This document shows, in pieces, positions 15,872-16,076 of a stretch of 16,076 nt of DNA. Location of the stretch: positions 1-16,076 of the forward strand of contig DAIEML010000024.1 in assembly GCA_027349615.1 (NCBI GenBank), in the 5' to 3' direction. Position numbers and translations under genes: made by a program. The first letter of the stretch is position 1; every line of letters starts with the position of its first letter. Origin of the DNA: Ignavibacteriales bacterium (GTDB lineage: Bacteria; Bacteroidota; Ignavibacteria; Ignavibacteriales; Ignavibacteriaceae). Below the pieces are notes generated by a model. The model saw only the letters and a list, made by a program, of their open reading frames with translations. It had not been told where the DNA came from and made no database searches.

Positions 15872-16076
15872 ATCAAAACAATTTACAGTATTAAAGAGGT
15901 TCATAAACTTTCTTCCAAGCTAAAGTCGAAAGGGAAAACAATAGGCTTGGTGCCTACAATGGGCTTTCTACATGAAGGGCACTTATCACTTGTAAAAAAA
16001 TCAAAGAAACAAACAGATGTAACTTTCGTTTCCATTTTTGTAAATCCAACTCAATTTGCCCCAAATGAAGATTTTG
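15872..16076 (+). CDS. panC: pantothenate synthetase, 5' end only, ATC start proposed
   Basis: PanC adenylates pantoate and joins it to beta-alanine to make pantothenate, the precursor of coenzyme A. Sixty-eight codons are present before the window ends. They include the nucleotide-binding [10 protein letters not shown] (residues 28-37, with the HxGH motif H34/H37) and [15 protein letters not shown] (54-68), which are unmistakable for PanC. The frame has no ATG, GTG or TTG between the upstream TGA (15857-15859) and the conserved region. The best start is ATC at 15872, 4 nt after GAGGA (15863-15867), giving [13 protein letters not shown], a typical PanC N-terminus. ATT at 15881 is the alternative and lacks an SD. 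It lies 7 nt after the accD stop, so the two are probably cotranscribed; both relate to acyl-CoA metabolism. Identity is firm; the start codon is inferred. Confidence 0.9.
   Translation, partial: MKTIYSIKEVHKLSSKLKSKGKTIGLVPTMGFLHEGHLSLVKKSKKQTDVTFVSIFVNPTQFAPNEDF

Noticed and set aside
15861..15920. TTG at 15861 as the panC start
   Set aside because: It is in a different frame from the conserved PanC sequence and runs into a stop codon after about 20 codons.

Overview
This AT-rich window comes from a bacterial chromosome. It encodes SprA (the type IX secretion translocon) and a PorX-type response regulator, and both point to the Bacteroidota/Chlorobiota (FCB) superphylum. The gene style suggests an Ignavibacteria-like lineage, because purine-rich Shine-Dalgarno (SD) sites are still used in front of several genes. 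That placement is inferred from gene content and protein character, not from a search. I see no RNA genes, CRISPR, insertion sequences, integrases or phage genes, and the window looks like ordinary core chromosome.

Left part (1-4217): the 3' end of an FAD-dependent amine-oxidase-type gene resembling hydroxysqualene dehydroxylase (HpnE) converges on a secreted M28-family metallopeptidase read from the minus strand. A 485-bp AT-rich intergenic region separates the peptidase from a divergent gltA (hexameric-type citrate synthase), which ends in a clear Rho-independent terminator. A DUF985 cupin gene follows.

Right part (4432-16076): a same-strand run of sprA, porX, tsaE, tsaB, a DUF1573 exported protein, accD and the 5' end of panC. 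SprA is the outer-membrane barrel of the T9SS, and PorX is the cytoplasmic regulator linked to T9SS control, so these two form a secretion module. TsaE and TsaB belong to the t6A37 tRNA-modification machinery; tsaE/tsaB and tsaB/DUF1573 each overlap by 8 nt. AccD (acetyl-CoA carboxylase beta subunit) and PanC (pantothenate synthetase) are core metabolism.

The most unusual point is start-codon usage. The clearly coding N-terminus of SprA (signal anchor included) extends about 126 residues upstream of the first ATG without any in-frame ATG, GTG or TTG. PanC likewise has no canonical start, and its natural N-terminus falls on an ATC behind a GAGGA. The peptidase is best started at an internal TTG. 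AUU/AUC initiation, or sequence errors at both sites, should be tested. No obviously new multi-gene system is present.
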